Assembly: GCA_029259775.1 (NCBI GenBank)
Contig: JAJDEN010000040.1
Span: forward strand, 1 to 64,000
Length of the DNA stretch: 64,000 nucleotides
Source of the DNA: Planctomycetota bacterium
GTDB lineage: Bacteria > Planctomycetota > PLA2 > JAEUHO01
Direction of reading: 5' to 3'
Shown in pieces: positions 63,706 to 64,000 of this stretch (positions are counted from its first letter, which is position 1; each line of letters opens with the position of its first letter). A program made the position numbers and the translations under genes. Under the pieces are notes generated by a model. That model was not told where the DNA came from and searched no databases. It was given only the letters and a program-made list of their open reading frames with translations.

Positions 63706-64000
63706 CTACGGCGCGTCCCGGACCGCCGCGATGTCCGCGAGGCAGTCGGCGTCGAAGTCGAGCGCGCTGCTGCCCGTGCCAAGGATGTCGTCGGCCACGC
63801 GGGAGACCAGGGCGTCACCCTCATACGCCCAGTACATGACGCAGTCCTGACTCGCCGAGTGGGCCGGGTGCGTGGCATCTTCATGGTTCACGACCATCGG
63901 CAGCCCGTTATCGACGAGCCCGATGACATGCCCCACTTCATGCACGCAGATGGCAAGCTCGGCCGCGGCGCAGCCGGCTTCGGTGAGCAGGCCCAGACCT
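63706..64000 (-). CDS. Metzincin-type metalloprotease, C-terminal part (runs off the window)
   Basis: Only the last 98 residues are present; the gene continues past the right edge. The zinc motif HEVGHVIGLVD (HExxHxxGxxD) and a later CVMYW, which fits a Met-turn, identify a metzincin protease, probably matrixin-like. The tail ends shortly after DFDADCLADIAAV. The frame is open to base 64000. Confidence 0.8.
   Translation of the reverse strand, partial: GLGLLTEAGCAAAELAICVHEVGHVIGLVDNGLPMVVNHEDATHPAHSASQDCVMYWAYEGDALVSRVADDILGTGSSALDFDADCLADIAAVRDAP

Overview
The window is about 69% G+C, densely coding, and reads as a chromosomal segment of a Gram-negative-type environmental bacterium, most likely a planctomycete or a relative. 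The reasons are the many secreted or lipid-anchored proteins of unknown function, a prenyltransferase-repeat protein, HEAT, beta-helix and CAP-domain secreted proteins, and thioredoxin-like fusion proteins. This placement is inferred from gene content, not from a marker phylogeny. No phage, integrase, CRISPR array or rRNA operon is visible. One tRNA (Ser, GCU) is present.

Layout. 0.2-6.5 kb: a ureidoglycolate-lyase-like/B3-B4 fusion, a DEAD-box helicase, tRNA-Ser with a duplicated 3' end, hemN, truB and a DUF3465 protein. 6.5-12.9 kb: a complete SUF iron-sulphur operon (Rrf2 regulator, sufB, sufC, sufD, sufS, sufU, sufT), tightly coupled by 1-4 bp overlaps, with a perfect palindrome at the predicted transcription start. 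12.9-19.7 kb: a methyltransferase, a TraB/GumN protein, a DnaJ-type zinc-finger protein, an acetolactate-synthase-like/aldehyde-dehydrogenase pair that may bypass 2-oxoglutarate dehydrogenase, and rarD. 19.8-36.5 kb: mostly secreted unknowns (a paralogous coiled-coil family, prenyltransferase-like repeats, hydrolase-thioredoxin fusions, a PNGase-F-like/PDZ protein) mixed with small enzymes (Nudix, ornithine cyclodeaminase-like, MddA-like, alkyltransferase-like, homocysteine methyltransferase). 36.5-49.5 kb: an unusual two-gene redox/metal cluster, a second helicase, a questin-oxidase-like protein, a nitroreductase, a tautomerase, a uracil-DNA glycosylase and DinB proteins. 49.6-56.7 kb: an operon of a thioredoxin-like lipoprotein, a GH20 hexosaminidase and a transglutaminase/CBM9 protein, divergent from a sodium symporter. 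56.7-64 kb: a MITE-like element followed by secreted esterase, CAP, beta-helix and metzincin proteins.

The most striking feature is a set of four genes in which a signal peptide or lipobox and a redox or metal-binding domain are separated only by in-frame TGA codons: 24303-25175, 36546-37637, 37652-38380 and 52880-54172. In the 37652-38380 gene the two TGA codons fall exactly on both cysteines of the CXXC of a heavy-metal-associated domain, which would give UXXU. In its operon partner two adjacent TGA codons lie in a thioredoxin-like fold. In the 52880-54172 gene the TGA gives a C-x-U motif. In all four a small hairpin with G in its apical loop lies 8-25 nt after the UGA, as bacterial SECIS elements require. 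TGA is also an ordinary stop codon here (sufC, sufD, sufS), so the whole genetic code is not reassigned. I read these as candidate selenoproteins, three of them strong. No selA, selB, selC or selD gene is in the window, so this must be confirmed elsewhere in the genome.
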